This document shows positions 36,331 through 45,385 of a stretch of DNA of 64,000 nt, in pieces. A program made the translations under genes and the position numbers. The notes below the pieces were generated by a model. The model saw only the letters and a list, made by a program, of their open reading frames with translations. It was not told the origin of the DNA and did not search any database. Each line of letters begins with the position of its first letter. Within the stretch, counting starts at the first letter, position 1. This DNA is from JADKAV01 sp963704075 (GTDB taxonomy: Bacteria > Actinomycetota > Actinomycetes > S36-B12 > UBA10799), in the NCBI GenBank assembly GCA_963704075.1, contig CAVPGV010000019.1, positions 124,001 to 188,000 on the forward strand, written 5' to 3'.

Positions 36331-37869
36331 CTACCGGTTGATGACCATCTGGTCGTAGCGGGCCTGCGCCGGGCGGTCGTCGGGAACCAGGCCCGGATCC
36401 CCGGGATCACCGAGCAGCAGGACCCGTTCACGCGGTGATGCCCAAACGATCACGGCCAGCAGACCGCCCACCAGCAGCAGCCCCAGCCCGTCGCCGAACT
36501 CGAACAGCGCGTCGCTGGTCGCACTGGTGCCCGCCACCCCGTGCAGCGTCAGAACGGCGGTCAGCAGGATGGTGGCGTGCAGCCACCGGGCCGCGAGACC
36601 CGCGGCGACGAGCACCGGCAGTGACCACAGCAGATACCACGGCTGCACCACGGGGCCCAGCACGACCACGGTGAGCAGGGCCAGACCCGCACCACGGACC
36701 GCCGATCGCCCCTTCGGCTTGAGTACGAGCCACAAGAGGATCGTCACCGCGATGACTGTCGCGATGCCGCGGAAGACCGCCACCGACAGATCCACGTGAT
36801 CTCCCAGACCGATGCCACGCAGCCCCCCGCTGACGATCATGCCCAATGCGGTCGGCGGGGACAGCCAGGTCCGGATCGTGCCGGGTGTCGACAGGGCCGC
36901 GATCCATCCCAGGCCGGTGCCGGACACAACGCCGAGTCCGACGACGACGACCGCCGCGATCACGCCGGTCGCGGCCCATGCGCGGATCCGCTGCCACCAT
37001 CCAGCATTCACGCCAGCCCAGATCAAGCCGATGAACGGAAGGGCGACCAGCGCGATCGGTTTGACCGCGATCGCCACCGCGACCACCAGCGTGCCGGCGA
37101 TGGGACGGTACTCCACCGCCAGCAACAGGCCGACCACGACGGCGGCGGCCATCAGGGCGTCGTTGTGCGCACCGGCCACGAAGTGCATGATGACCAGCGG
37201 ATTCAGCACCGCCAGCCAGAGCGCTTTGGGGGCACTGATGCCATGGCGCTTGGCCAGCGCCGGGACGGCGACCGCCAGCACGGCGACGGCCAGCACCGCC
37301 CACAGACGGAACGCGATCACCGCCCAGACCGGATGTGGTCCGACGAACTGCGCCACTCCGCGCTCGATCAACAGGAACAACGGACCGTACGGCGTGGGCG
37401 ACTCCGCCCACAGGGGGTCGGCGCCGTCGTTGAACCAGCCCGATTCGGCAGCAACTCCGACGTCGTAGGGGTTGAGCCCCTCGATGAGCAACTTCCCCTG
37501 GGTGAAGTAGGCGTAGGCGTCTCGGCTGAACAGCGGCGGTGTCAGGATCAGCGGCGCAGTCCAAGCCGCCAGTGTCCACCACAGCGACGGCAGACTGCGG
37601 ACCCTCCCGCGCAGGACGTCGTATCCGAGCACCAGCCAGGCCTGCAGGATCAGTGCCATTCCGACGATCACGCAGAAGCGGGCAAGGGCTACTCCCACCC
37701 CCGGCGTGCGCAGCGCCATCACCACCGGATTGCCGTTCAGCGACGTGTTGACCGGAAGCCACCCGACGCCGAAGGCACCGATCGCCAGCAGGATCGATCC
37801 GACGAGGCCCACTACCACGTAGTGGACGAAGAAGGAATGTCGACGACCGGTGTCGGTCACCGGCTCCAC
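36331..37869 (-). CDS. Polyprenol-phosphate-mannose-dependent alpha-(1->6)-mannosyltransferase (MptA/MptB family)
   Basis: GT-C glycosyltransferase of 512 residues with about twelve or thirteen membrane segments. The early periplasmic loop reads LFSRDAYAYFTQGKLLIEG, where the Asp matches the catalytic position of GT-C enzymes, followed by ESPTPYGPLF. MptA/B proteins extend the mannan core of lipomannan in mycobacteria and corynebacteria, and this gene sits where mptA lies in mycobacteria. Which of MptA and MptB it represents is not resolved. It faces crtI convergently. Confidence 0.85.
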   Translation of the reverse strand: MEPVTDTGRRHSFFVHYVVVGLVGSILLAIGAFGVGWLPVNTSLNGNPVVMALRTPGVGVALARFCVIVGMALILQAWLVLGYDVLRGRVRSLPSLWWTLAAWTAPLILTPPLFSRDAYAYFTQGKLLIEGLNPYDVGVAAESGWFNDGADPLWAESPTPYGPLFLLIERGVAQFVGPHPVWAVIAFRLWAVLAVAVLAVAVPALAKRHGISAPKALWLAVLNPLVIMHFVAGAHNDALMAAAVVVGLLLAVEYRPIAGTLVVAVAIAVKPIALVALPFIGLIWAGVNAGWWQRIRAWAATGVIAAVVVVGLGVVSGTGLGWIAALSTPGTIRTWLSPPTALGMIVSGGLRGIGLGDHVDLSVAVFRGIATVIAVTILLWLVLKPKGRSAVRGAGLALLTVVVLGPVVQPWYLLWSLPVLVAAGLAARWLHATILLTAVLTLHGVAGTSATSDALFEFGDGLGLLLVGGLLAVIVWASPRERVLLLGDPGDPGLVPDDRPAQARYDQMVINR

Positions 37870-38005
37870 GACGGCCCCCGCGCGGACACGCCGCCGCCCG
37901 CGCAGCGTGCGAATCGTCGACCCATGGCTCCTCCAGCGCTCATCCTGTCACGAGATCGGGCAAGCCCGACGTGACGTTCGCCACTGATGCACCACAGGCG
38001 ACAAT

Positions 38006-38920
38006 GTGCACATGTCCATGCGCGAGTTGTCCGCCGCCGGCATCACCGATCCCGGGTTACAGGCCTCATACCTGCGATGCCGGGCTCTGAATGCTGAGCA
38101 CGGGAAGACCTACTTCCTGGCCACCAGACTGCTGCCGGCCGACAAACGCCCGTTCGTGCACGCCCTTTACGGTCTGGCGCGTTACGCCGACGAGATCGTG
38201 GACCGCATCGACGCGGGATTCACCCCGCACCAACGCGCAGACGCCCTCGAGCGATGGTCCCAGGCCTTTCTCGCCGACCTGCAGCGCGGACACAGCGCGG
38301 ACCCCGTGGCCGCCGCCGCCGTGGACACCGCGGTGCGCTGGTCCATCCCGGTCGAGCACTTCGAGGCGTTCTTCCACTCCATGCGTATGGATCTGACGGT
38401 CGAGCAGTACCGGACCTACGAGGACCTGTACGAGTACGTGTACGGATCGGCGGCCGTGATCGGGCTGCAGATGGTGCCCATCCTGCAGCCGAGGTCCGAC
38501 CGTGCCTACGGTCACGCCCGCGACCTCGGCGTCGCGTTCCAGCTGGCCAACTTCATCCGCGACGTGGGCGAAGACCTGCACCGCGGGCGGATCTACCTGC
38601 CGCTGGCCGAACTCGAAACGCACGGGGTCACCGCCGACCAGGTGCGGGCCGGGCGGGTGGACGACAACTGGCGGGAGGCGCTCGCCGACCAGATCGGCAG
38701 GGTGCGGATGCTGCAGGCCAGCGCGAATCCCGGGATCGGGATGCTCGATCCGGCTTCCCAGCCGTGCATCGCGGCGGCCAGCGAACTGTACTGCGGCATC
38801 GTCGACGAGGTGGAGGCCAACGACTACGACGTCTTCACCAGGCGGGCCAGCGTGCCCATGCGCCGGCGACTGGCTGTGGCGGGTCCAGCCGCAGTCAGGG
38901 CTTTGCGGGCCCGTCGCTGA
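38006..38920 (+). CDS. crtB: Phytoene synthase CrtB
   Basis: Squalene/phytoene synthase of 304 residues that condenses two GGPP molecules to phytoene. The two aspartate-rich sites are visible: ALYGLARYADEIVD and QLANFIRDVGEDLHRGRIYL. The frame offers GTG at 38006 and ATGs at 38012 and 38018 with no strong ribosome-binding site, so the exact start is open. Its last 26 bp overlap the convergent crtYd gene. It is separated from crtE-crtI by the mannosyltransferase gene. Confidence 0.93.
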   Translation: MHMSMRELSAAGITDPGLQASYLRCRALNAEHGKTYFLATRLLPADKRPFVHALYGLARYADEIVDRIDAGFTPHQRADALERWSQAFLADLQRGHSADPVAAAAVDTAVRWSIPVEHFEAFFHSMRMDLTVEQYRTYEDLYEYVYGSAAVIGLQMVPILQPRSDRAYGHARDLGVAFQLANFIRDVGEDLHRGRIYLPLAELETHGVTADQVRAGRVDDNWREALADQIGRVRMLQASANPGIGMLDPASQPCIAAASELYCGIVDEVEANDYDVFTRRASVPMRRRLAVAGPAAVRALRARR

Positions 38921-39302
38921 CCTCGGAGGTCTTCACCCAGATCGGCGGCCCGGAGCGAGGTTCCCGATCGACCCCACGACGACCCCACAGGACCCACAGG
39001 GTCTGCGACCACAGGATCATGGCGAAGCCGAACAGGAGGTCCTCCACCGGGGCGTAGGCGATGCGGCCGTCGCCCACGAAGGGCGGGCGCGCGCCCTCCG
39101 GACTCGATGATCCGATGATCACATCGCCGTCGTAGTGCACGGTGCCGCTGCCGGTCAGGACCCCGTTGGACAGCAACTGGAAGAACACGATGATCCCGTA
39201 GGAGATCCAGAAGACCTTGCGAGTGACCAGACGGGTGCGCAGCAGCAGATCGGCGACCACGGCCAGGGCGGCGGCGCTGAACGCCAGTTGGGTGTAGGTC
39301 AT
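38895..39302 (-). CDS. crtYd: Lycopene cyclase subunit CrtYd
   Basis: Small membrane protein of 135 residues with about three hydrophobic segments, one half of the heterodimeric lycopene cyclase. The conserved PxE(E/D) motif appears as APVEDLLFGF near residue 85. The ATG overlaps the crtYc stop by 4 bp. The C-terminal tail is hydrophilic and overlaps the end of crtB. Together with CrtYc it should form beta- or epsilon-type rings on lycopene. Confidence 0.88.
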   Translation of the reverse strand: MTYTQLAFSAAALAVVADLLLRTRLVTRKVFWISYGIIVFFQLLSNGVLTGSGTVHYDGDVIIGSSSPEGARPPFVGDGRIAYAPVEDLLFGFAMILWSQTLWVLWGRRGVDREPRSGPPIWVKTSEVSDGPAKP

Positions 39303-39613
39303 GGCGCCTCATCCCCGACGATCCCGCCCCGCACGGCACGCACCGCTTCCAGGCTCAGGATGCCGGCGATCGGGACCACGATGAAGAAGAGCAGTTCCTC
39401 GACGGGCAGGATGCCGATCTGCAGTCCGGTCATCATGTGGAAGTGCCAGTGACCGTTGGCGATCGCGTACCAGTCCCACAGCAGCAACGGCACCAGGGTT
39501 CCCGCCAGGGTCAGCAGCAGTCGGCGCCAGCGGCGGAACACCCTGGTGCGGACCACCAGCTCCAGCCAGGCGCTGGCCACGAAGATGCCCGCCAGCACCG
39601 CGAGGTAGATCAC
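39299..39613 (-). CDS. crtYc: Lycopene cyclase subunit CrtYc
   Basis: Membrane protein of 104 residues with about three hydrophobic segments. The motif LPVEELLFFIVVPI is the counterpart of PVED in CrtYd. Both halves are needed for activity in characterised actinobacterial cyclases. The GTG at 39613 overlaps the stop of the upstream oxidase-like gene (GTGA). No CrtEb-type C50 elongase or UbiA-like gene lies beside it, so a C40 product is more likely than decaprenoxanthin-like C50. Confidence 0.88.
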   Translation of the reverse strand: MIYLAVLAGIFVASAWLELVVRTRVFRRWRRLLLTLAGTLVPLLLWDWYAIANGHWHFHMMTGLQIGILPVEELLFFIVVPIAGILSLEAVRAVRGGIVGDEAP

Positions 39614-40077
39614 GCGGTGGCCATCTTCCGGTGGTCCCACGACACGATCCGGTCCAGCGGCAGACTCAGCGCCACCTGCTTGGGGGCGCGGTCGCGGTAG
39701 GCGGCTTCCAGTGCCGGGATGTGCTCGGGGTCCACGCCTTCGTACTTGACCATCAGACGCGCGGCGACCCAACAGATCCGGTCGACGTCGTCCACGACCT
39801 GCACGTCGCCGGTGATCTGAACGCCCCGCAGTTCCAGGTACCGGTCGCCGGTCTCGATGAGGGCGCAGCAGCGCGGGTCGCGCCGGGCGTTGACCACCTT
39901 CTGACTCTTGCCGTACGTCCGCATCCACAGCGTGTCGCCGTCTATGACGAACCACATCGGCGTGATGTCCGGATACCCGTCGGGGCCGATCAATGCCAAC
40001 TGGACGGTTCCACCTGCGCTGAGGAAGTCCGAGATCTCGTCTGCGGACATGGCGATCTCACTGCGTTGCTTGCCCAT
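39610..40077 (-). CDS. Pyridoxamine 5'-phosphate oxidase-fold (PPOX class) protein
   Basis: Protein of about 155 residues with the FMN/F420-binding split barrel: VQLALIGPDGYPDITPMWFV, LWMRTYGKSQKVVNARRDPR and ELRGVQITGDVQVV. Members include F420- or flavin-dependent oxidoreductases and haem-binding proteins, so function is open. I use the ATG at 40077; the frame extends to 40149, but that part would overlap the kinase start. It shares a short divergent promoter with the PASTA kinase and overlaps crtYc by 4 bp. A role in carotenoid chemistry is possible but unproved. Confidence 0.78.
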   Translation of the reverse strand: MGKQRSEIAMSADEISDFLSAGGTVQLALIGPDGYPDITPMWFVIDGDTLWMRTYGKSQKVVNARRDPRCCALIETGDRYLELRGVQITGDVQVVDDVDRICWVAARLMVKYEGVDPEHIPALEAAYRDRAPKQVALSLPLDRIVSWDHRKMATA

Positions 40078-40138
40078 GACATCCATCATGTCCGGGCAAA
40101 TGAATTCCCGACACCGGGGGCAACCGTACAATCCAAAG

Positions 40139-42067
40139 GTGCACACCACGTCGTCTCTCTGCGGTCGCGTGCTGGATGCGCGCTACCGGGTGGACCGGGT
40201 GGTGGCCACCGGCGGCATGGGCACGGTCTACGAAGGATTCGACTCCCGGCTCGAACGGGTCGTCGCCGTGAAGGTCATGAACGACGACTTGGTGTACGAG
40301 CCGGGGTTCACCGATCGGTTCGTCACCGAGGCGCGAGCGGCTGCTCGGCTATCCGATCCCCACGTCGTGGCCGTCTACGACCGCGGTCGCAGCGCCGACG
40401 CCGTGTACCTCGTCATGGAATACGTCCCCGGACGCACCCTGCGCCAGGAACTCACCTTCGGTTCACGCCTGCCGCTGGCCCGATCCCTGGAGATCCTCAC
40501 CGCCGTGCTCAAAGGCCTCGCGGCGGCCCACTCCGCAGGCTTCGTGCACGGCGACATCAAGCCGGAGAACGTCCTGCTCAGCGATCGCGGCGACATCAAG
40601 GTCACCGACTTCGGGCTGGCCAGGGCCATCGAGGCCGGTGACCACCGCGCCTCGCTGCTGCTCGGCACGGCCGCCTACCTGGCCCCGGAGCAGACCTCCG
40701 ACCGCAATCCGGACCCACGCAGCGATCTCTACAGTTGCGGCATCCTGGCCTTCGAGATGTTCACCGGTCACGTCCCGTTCCGGGCCGATTCGCCCGACGA
40801 TGTCCTGGCCCTGCACCAGACCCAGCGGGTGCCAGACCCCAGCGACTTCGTGGAGGTCGACCGCGGTTTCGACGAGCTCTGTGAGAAGGCCACGGCCAAG
40901 GACCCCGCCGACCGGTTCCAGACCGCAGACGAGATGCTCGCCGCCGTGTCTCGCCTGCGCCCGACGGTCGACCCTCACGCCCCCGCGCCCACGCTGCACT
41001 CGACGGCCCCCGCAATCGCCGCAGCCGCCCCATTGGTGATCCCCGAGACGCTGGTCGTGCAGACCGACATGGTGCCGCCCGAAGAGCCCGCAGCGGCACC
41101 CGCGTCACAGGAAGAACCCGCGGTGGCCGTCGTCGGGCCTCCGACTCAACAGCCCCCGACTGCCACGGGACTCAAACCCCGGCGCGGCCGGCGCGCACTG
41201 CTCCTTCTGCTACTGGCTGCACTGGCCACCGTGGTGGGCTACTTCGCGTGGCAACTGGGGACCACGGAGACGGTGAACACGCCCAAGCTTGCGGGTTTGA
41301 CCCGTTCCGAAGCACTGAACGTGCTCAACGACGCGGGGCTGACCATGCGCGTCAGCGAGGAGAAGTACTCCGAGAGGCGCGAGGCGGGCACGATCATCAG
41401 CAGCGATCCTCGCTCCGGGGAGAAGGTGGCGGCCAACGGCACGGTGTCCGTGGTCATGTCCAAGGGACCCGAACGCTATCGGGTGCCGAAGGTACGCGGG
41501 ATGAGCCAATCGGCGGCGGGTCAGGCACTGGCGGCGGTCAATCTGCAGACCGGGCAGATCCTGCAGGACTACAGCCGCAAGGTCCCGCAAGGCCAGGTCA
41601 TCCGCACCGACCCGAAGATCGGCACCCCGTTGAAACGGGACACGGCAGTCTCCCTGACGATCTCGCTTGGCCCCGAACCGGTCGTCGTCCCGGACGTGCG
41701 GGGCATGACCGTCGACCAGGCCCAGGCCAGTCTCACCGGGGGCGGCCTGAAACCGCGGACCGTCGAGCAGTTCGACGAGTCCGTGCCCTTCGGCCGGGTC
41801 ATCGGCACTGAGCCGTCGAACGGGACCACGGTGTACCGCGGGGACAAGGTCCGGATGATCGTGTCCAAGGGTTCCCAGTTCGTACCGGTGCCCAGCGTCG
41901 TCGGCATGACGACCGACGAGGCGACCTCGACCCTGCAGGCGGCTGGTTTCCAGGTGGAGACCAGGGAACAGTTCGGCGTCACCGTGGCCAACCGAGTGAT
42001 CTCGCAAGACCCGTCGGGAGGGTCGCAGGTGAGTCGCGGGACATTGATCACCCTGACCATCACCTAG
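40139..42067 (+). CDS. Serine/threonine protein kinase with four PASTA domains (PknL/PknB-like)
   Basis: Bitopic receptor-type kinase of 642 residues. The cytosolic kinase domain has GGMGTVYEG, VAVK (Lys45), HGDIKPENVLL (137-147), DFG (157-159) and GTAAYLAPEQ. A Pro/Ala-rich linker leads to one membrane segment at about 352-372. Four PASTA repeats follow from about 378 to the end; these bind peptidoglycan fragments in related kinases. The catalytic loop reads HGD, not HRD, and the activation loop has almost no Thr. The position next to aroG matches mycobacterial pknL, though four PASTA repeats recall PknB. Confidence 0.9.
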   Translation: MHTTSSLCGRVLDARYRVDRVVATGGMGTVYEGFDSRLERVVAVKVMNDDLVYEPGFTDRFVTEARAAARLSDPHVVAVYDRGRSADAVYLVMEYVPGRTLRQELTFGSRLPLARSLEILTAVLKGLAAAHSAGFVHGDIKPENVLLSDRGDIKVTDFGLARAIEAGDHRASLLLGTAAYLAPEQTSDRNPDPRSDLYSCGILAFEMFTGHVPFRADSPDDVLALHQTQRVPDPSDFVEVDRGFDELCEKATAKDPADRFQTADEMLAAVSRLRPTVDPHAPAPTLHSTAPAIAAAAPLVIPETLVVQTDMVPPEEPAAAPASQEEPAVAVVGPPTQQPPTATGLKPRRGRRALLLLLLAALATVVGYFAWQLGTTETVNTPKLAGLTRSEALNVLNDAGLTMRVSEEKYSERREAGTIISSDPRSGEKVAANGTVSVVMSKGPERYRVPKVRGMSQSAAGQALAAVNLQTGQILQDYSRKVPQGQVIRTDPKIGTPLKRDTAVSLTISLGPEPVVVPDVRGMTVDQAQASLTGGGLKPRTVEQFDESVPFGRVIGTEPSNGTTVYRGDKVRMIVSKGSQFVPVPSVVGMTTDEATSTLQAAGFQVETREQFGVTVANRVISQDPSGGSQVSRGTLITLTIT

Positions 42068-42280
42068 GCCGCCCGCCCGGCCGTTCGGGGGTGAGGCGCC
42101 CAATGCTCAATCCGGCTCCGGAACCGAGCCCCGCGTGTCTGAGTCGCGCGGCGCTCGCCAGGCGCTCGAACTCCCTTGCCGCTCAGAAGCTCGCCAGCCA
42201 GCGGCCAGCCGGCGGCGGGAACCGGCCGCACTGGCACCCGGATCACGGACACCCGAGCTGCGTCAGGCTGACGAGCAGGA

Positions 42281-43651
42281 CTAGCGCAGTTCCTCGAGCC
42301 GCTGGGCGACCTCGAAGGCCAGCTCCAGGCTCTGCACGCGGTTCAGCCGCGGGTCACACGCTGTCTCGTACCGATAGGGCAGGTCCTGCTCCTGCGGCCC
42401 GTCGATGCCTCCGAGGCACTCGGTGACGTCGTCACCGGTCAGCTCGATGTGCAGGCCACCGGGGTGGGTGCCCAGGGTGCGGTGAACCTCGAAGAATCCG
42501 TGCACCTCGGCGGTCACGTCCTCGAACTGGCGTGTCTTGACCCCACCGCTGGTCTCGCGGGTGTTCCCGTGCATGGGGTCGCAGACCCAGACGACCGGGT
42601 GGCCGTCGGCTTCGACCTTCTCGACGATCGGAGGCAGTGTCTCGGCGATCTTGCCCGCTCCCATCCGCGTGATGAACGTGAGGCGCCCGGGGATGCGCTC
42701 CGGGTTGAGCGCCTGCGCCAGAGCAACGGCATCCTCCGGCGTCGCGGTCGGACCGAGTTTGACGCCGATCGGGTTGTGGATCAAGGACGCGAACTGGACG
42801 TGCGCCGAATCCAGGTCGCGCGTGCGCTCCCCCACCCACAGGAAGTGCCCCGACACTGAGTACGGATTGCCCGTGCGGGAGTCGATGCGCACCAGCGGCC
42901 GCTCGTAGTCCAGCACCAGGGCCTCGTGCCCTGCGTAGAAGTCGACGCGCCGGAACTCCTCCGGGTCGGCACCGCAGGCCTTCATGAACGCCAGCGCATT
43001 GTCGATCTCGCGGGCGATCCGCTCGTAGCGGATACCGGCCTGGGACTCCCGGACGAAGTCCTGGTTCCAGGCATGCACCTGGTGCAGGTCCGCGTACCCG
43101 CCCTGTGTGAAGGCCCGCACCAGGTTCAAAGCCGCGCTGGATGCGTGGTACGCACTGAGCAGCCGCTGCGGATCGAGCCGCCGGGCTTCCGCCTCGAAGG
43201 GCTGGTCGTTGACCCCGTCACCGAAGTACGAGGGCAGCGTCACCTCGCCGTGGGTCTCGTCGGGTTTCGAGCGGGGCTTGAAGTACTGTCCGGCCATCCG
43301 CCCGATCTTCACCACCGGCATCCGGGAGCCGTAGGTGAGCACGACCGCCATCTGCAGGACGGTCTTCAGCCTGGCACGGATCGAGTTGGCGGTGTTCGCG
43401 GCGAACGTCTCGGCGCAGTCGCCACCCATGAGCACGAACGCCTCGCCGCGGGCCACGGCCCCCAGTTGGTCCACGAGTTGGTCGCACTCGCCGGCGAACA
43501 CCAGCGGCGGGACGGTCGCCAGCGCGGCGGTGACCTGTTCCAGGTGCGCGGCATCTGGCCACAGGGGCTGCTGGGCGGCGGGCAGATCCGGCCAGGAAAT
43601 CACATCATGGGAGGGCAGGTCGGACACTATTGAAGGGTAACCCACCAACAC
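42281..43651 (-). CDS. aroG: Class II 3-deoxy-7-phosphoheptulonate (DAHP) synthase
   Basis: First enzyme of the shikimate pathway, joining phosphoenolpyruvate and erythrose 4-phosphate. It is 456 residues with class II signatures: GGDCAETFAANTANSIRARL, VVKIGRMAGQYFKPRS, GSH-like SGHFLWVGERTRDLD, VKLGPTATPEDA and VVWVCDPMHGNTRETSGGVK. The frame can start at the GTG at 43651 or at a GTG at 43627 (SDLPSHDVISW); neither has a clear ribosome-binding site. It is convergent with the PASTA kinase, as in mycobacteria. Confidence 0.94.
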   Translation of the reverse strand: MLVGYPSIVSDLPSHDVISWPDLPAAQQPLWPDAAHLEQVTAALATVPPLVFAGECDQLVDQLGAVARGEAFVLMGGDCAETFAANTANSIRARLKTVLQMAVVLTYGSRMPVVKIGRMAGQYFKPRSKPDETHGEVTLPSYFGDGVNDQPFEAEARRLDPQRLLSAYHASSAALNLVRAFTQGGYADLHQVHAWNQDFVRESQAGIRYERIAREIDNALAFMKACGADPEEFRRVDFYAGHEALVLDYERPLVRIDSRTGNPYSVSGHFLWVGERTRDLDSAHVQFASLIHNPIGVKLGPTATPEDAVALAQALNPERIPGRLTFITRMGAGKIAETLPPIVEKVEADGHPVVWVCDPMHGNTRETSGGVKTRQFEDVTAEVHGFFEVHRTLGTHPGGLHIELTGDDVTECLGGIDGPQEQDLPYRYETACDPRLNRVQSLELAFEVAQRLEELR

Positions 43652-43687
43652 GATTCGGCTCGTGGCAGCCGTGGGCGGATCAGCGGC

Positions 43688-44431
43688 TCAAGCGGCTTGC
43701 GCAGCCGCGGCGGCCTGCACCGACTCACCGTCGGCGATGACCTCTTTGGCCCGGGATGCGTAGATGTCGACGTACTCCTGACCGGACAGTTCCATGAGTT
43801 CGTACATGATCTCGTCGGTCATGGACCGCAGCACGAACCGGTCGTTCTCCATCCCCTCGTAGCGGGAGAAGTCCAACGGCTTGCCGATCTTGATGCCGAC
43901 CCGCCGCACGTTCGGGATCTTCTGACCCGCCGGCTGGATCTCGCGGGTGCCGATCATCGCGACCGGGATGACGGGGACACCCGCCTCGAGCGCCATCCGC
44001 GCGACACCGGTCTTGCCGCGGTACAACCGGCCGTCCGGCGAGCGGGTCCCCTCCGGGTAGATGCCGAGCAGTTCGTCCTCACCGAGCACCCGCAGGGCGG
44101 TGTTCAACGCCGCATCTGCTCCCCCGGACCGATCGATCGGAACCTGCCCGACGCCCTTCATGAACGCCCTGGTGGCCCACCCCTTGATGCCCTTGCCCGT
44201 GAAGTACTCGGCTTTCGCCAGGAAGGTGATGTGGCGCTTGCAGACCAGAGGCAGGAAGATCGAGTCGGAAAAACTCAAATGGTTGCTGGCCAGGATCGCC
44301 GGGCCTTCATCCGGGAAGTTCTCCAGACCCTCCACCTGCGGCCGGTAGAGCAGTCGCAACCACGGCCCGAGAAGGATGTACTTGAACATCCAATACAACA
44401 CCGACTGCCTCCCAAGAAACATCGCTCCCAA
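43688..44431 (-). CDS. 1-acyl-sn-glycerol-3-phosphate acyltransferase (PlsC-like)
   Basis: Membrane-associated acyltransferase of 247 residues. The catalytic HX4D motif is SNHLSFSDSIF, the substrate-binding motif is YPEGTRSPDGRLY, and VIPVAMIGTREIQP follows. It should transfer an acyl chain to lysophosphatidate or a related lyso-lipid. The C-terminal tail is Ala/Gln-rich. It corresponds in position to the acyltransferase gene near aroG in mycobacteria. The start at 44431 could be moved to the ATG at 44389. Confidence 0.88.
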   Translation of the reverse strand: MGAMFLGRQSVLYWMFKYILLGPWLRLLYRPQVEGLENFPDEGPAILASNHLSFSDSIFLPLVCKRHITFLAKAEYFTGKGIKGWATRAFMKGVGQVPIDRSGGADAALNTALRVLGEDELLGIYPEGTRSPDGRLYRGKTGVARMALEAGVPVIPVAMIGTREIQPAGQKIPNVRRVGIKIGKPLDFSRYEGMENDRFVLRSMTDEIMYELMELSGQEYVDIYASRAKEVIADGESVQAAAAAQAA

Positions 44432-44638
44432 GTTCCGACCCTACGGCCCGCATCGCGGCTTGAGCAATCAATCCACGTAAGCGGTGAGCAAAGGGACCAT
44501 TCCGTGACCTTTCGGTGGACGCCTCGTCATCTCCTCGTGTAGGGAACGTGAGACCATCGGGGCGTCGAAACCTGGTGCGCATCGTGCTCGCCGACGCGCC
44601 TTCCAGTCCGCGCCCGCCGCACGCAGAAGGGAACCATA

Positions 44639-45385
44639 GTGCCGCTCATCTCAGGCGCTGAGCCCTTCGTCGCCCGCGGCGACCGACTCGGGATCCTGGT
44701 GCTGCACGGTGTTCGCGGTTCACCGGTTTCCGTCACGTCCTGGGCACGGCACCTGGCAGACGCCGGACACACCGTCGCCGCGCCACGACTGCCCGGGCAC
44801 GGGACCCGCTGGCAGGACCTGAACCGTACCCGCTGGCAGGACTGGTACGAGGAGGCCGACCGCAACTACGTGTGGCTGACCCAGCGCAGCGATACCGTCG
44901 TGGTCATGGGTCTGTCCAACGGCGCCACCCTGGGACTACGTCTGGCTGAGCGGCACCACGACGTGGATGGTCTGGTACTGGTCAATCCGCAGGTCCACAC
45001 CGAGCGGTTGGACACCCGACTGCTGCCCGGTTTGCGGCACCTGGTGCCAGGTGTGCCGGCAGTGGTCAACGACATCAAGAAGCCTGGCGCCGACGAGGGC
45101 GCCTATGACCGCGTCCCCCTGCACGCGGCCCACTCGACGAAGCAGATGTGGGCGACCGTCAAGTCCGACATCCACCGCGTGGATTGCCCGATCCTGCTGA
45201 TCCACAGTGCTGACGACCACGTCGTGGAACCGTCCAACGCACTGTGGATCATGGCCAATGTGGCGAGCAGTGACGTTCGCGAGATCGTGCTCGAGGACTC
45301 CTTCCACGTGGCGACCATGGACAACGAGGCACAGGTGGTTCTCGACGCGAGCCTCGCGTTCGCACGTGAGATGGCGCCGGTATGA
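44639..45385 (+). CDS. Alpha/beta hydrolase (carboxylesterase/lysophospholipase type)
   Basis: Cytosolic serine hydrolase of 248 residues. The oxyanion-region motif is ILVLHGVRGSP, the nucleophile elbow GLSNGA, the acid region LLIHSADDHVVEPSNA and the likely catalytic His EDSFHVATMD. This order matches Est30-like carboxylesterases. The GTG at 44639 has AGAAGGGA upstream. The stop overlaps the next gene by 4 bp. The substrate is unknown; proximity to the acyltransferase suggests lipid turnover. Confidence 0.86.
   Translation: MPLISGAEPFVARGDRLGILVLHGVRGSPVSVTSWARHLADAGHTVAAPRLPGHGTRWQDLNRTRWQDWYEEADRNYVWLTQRSDTVVVMGLSNGATLGLRLAERHHDVDGLVLVNPQVHTERLDTRLLPGLRHLVPGVPAVVNDIKKPGADEGAYDRVPLHAAHSTKQMWATVKSDIHRVDCPILLIHSADDHVVEPSNALWIMANVASSDVREIVLEDSFHVATMDNEAQVVLDASLAFAREMAPV

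Noticed and set aside
38895..39613. C50 carotenoid (decaprenoxanthin-type) cluster because of crtYc/crtYd-like genes
   Set aside because: No CrtEb/LbtBC-type prenyltransferase in the window, and the genes present fit C40 end-group modification.
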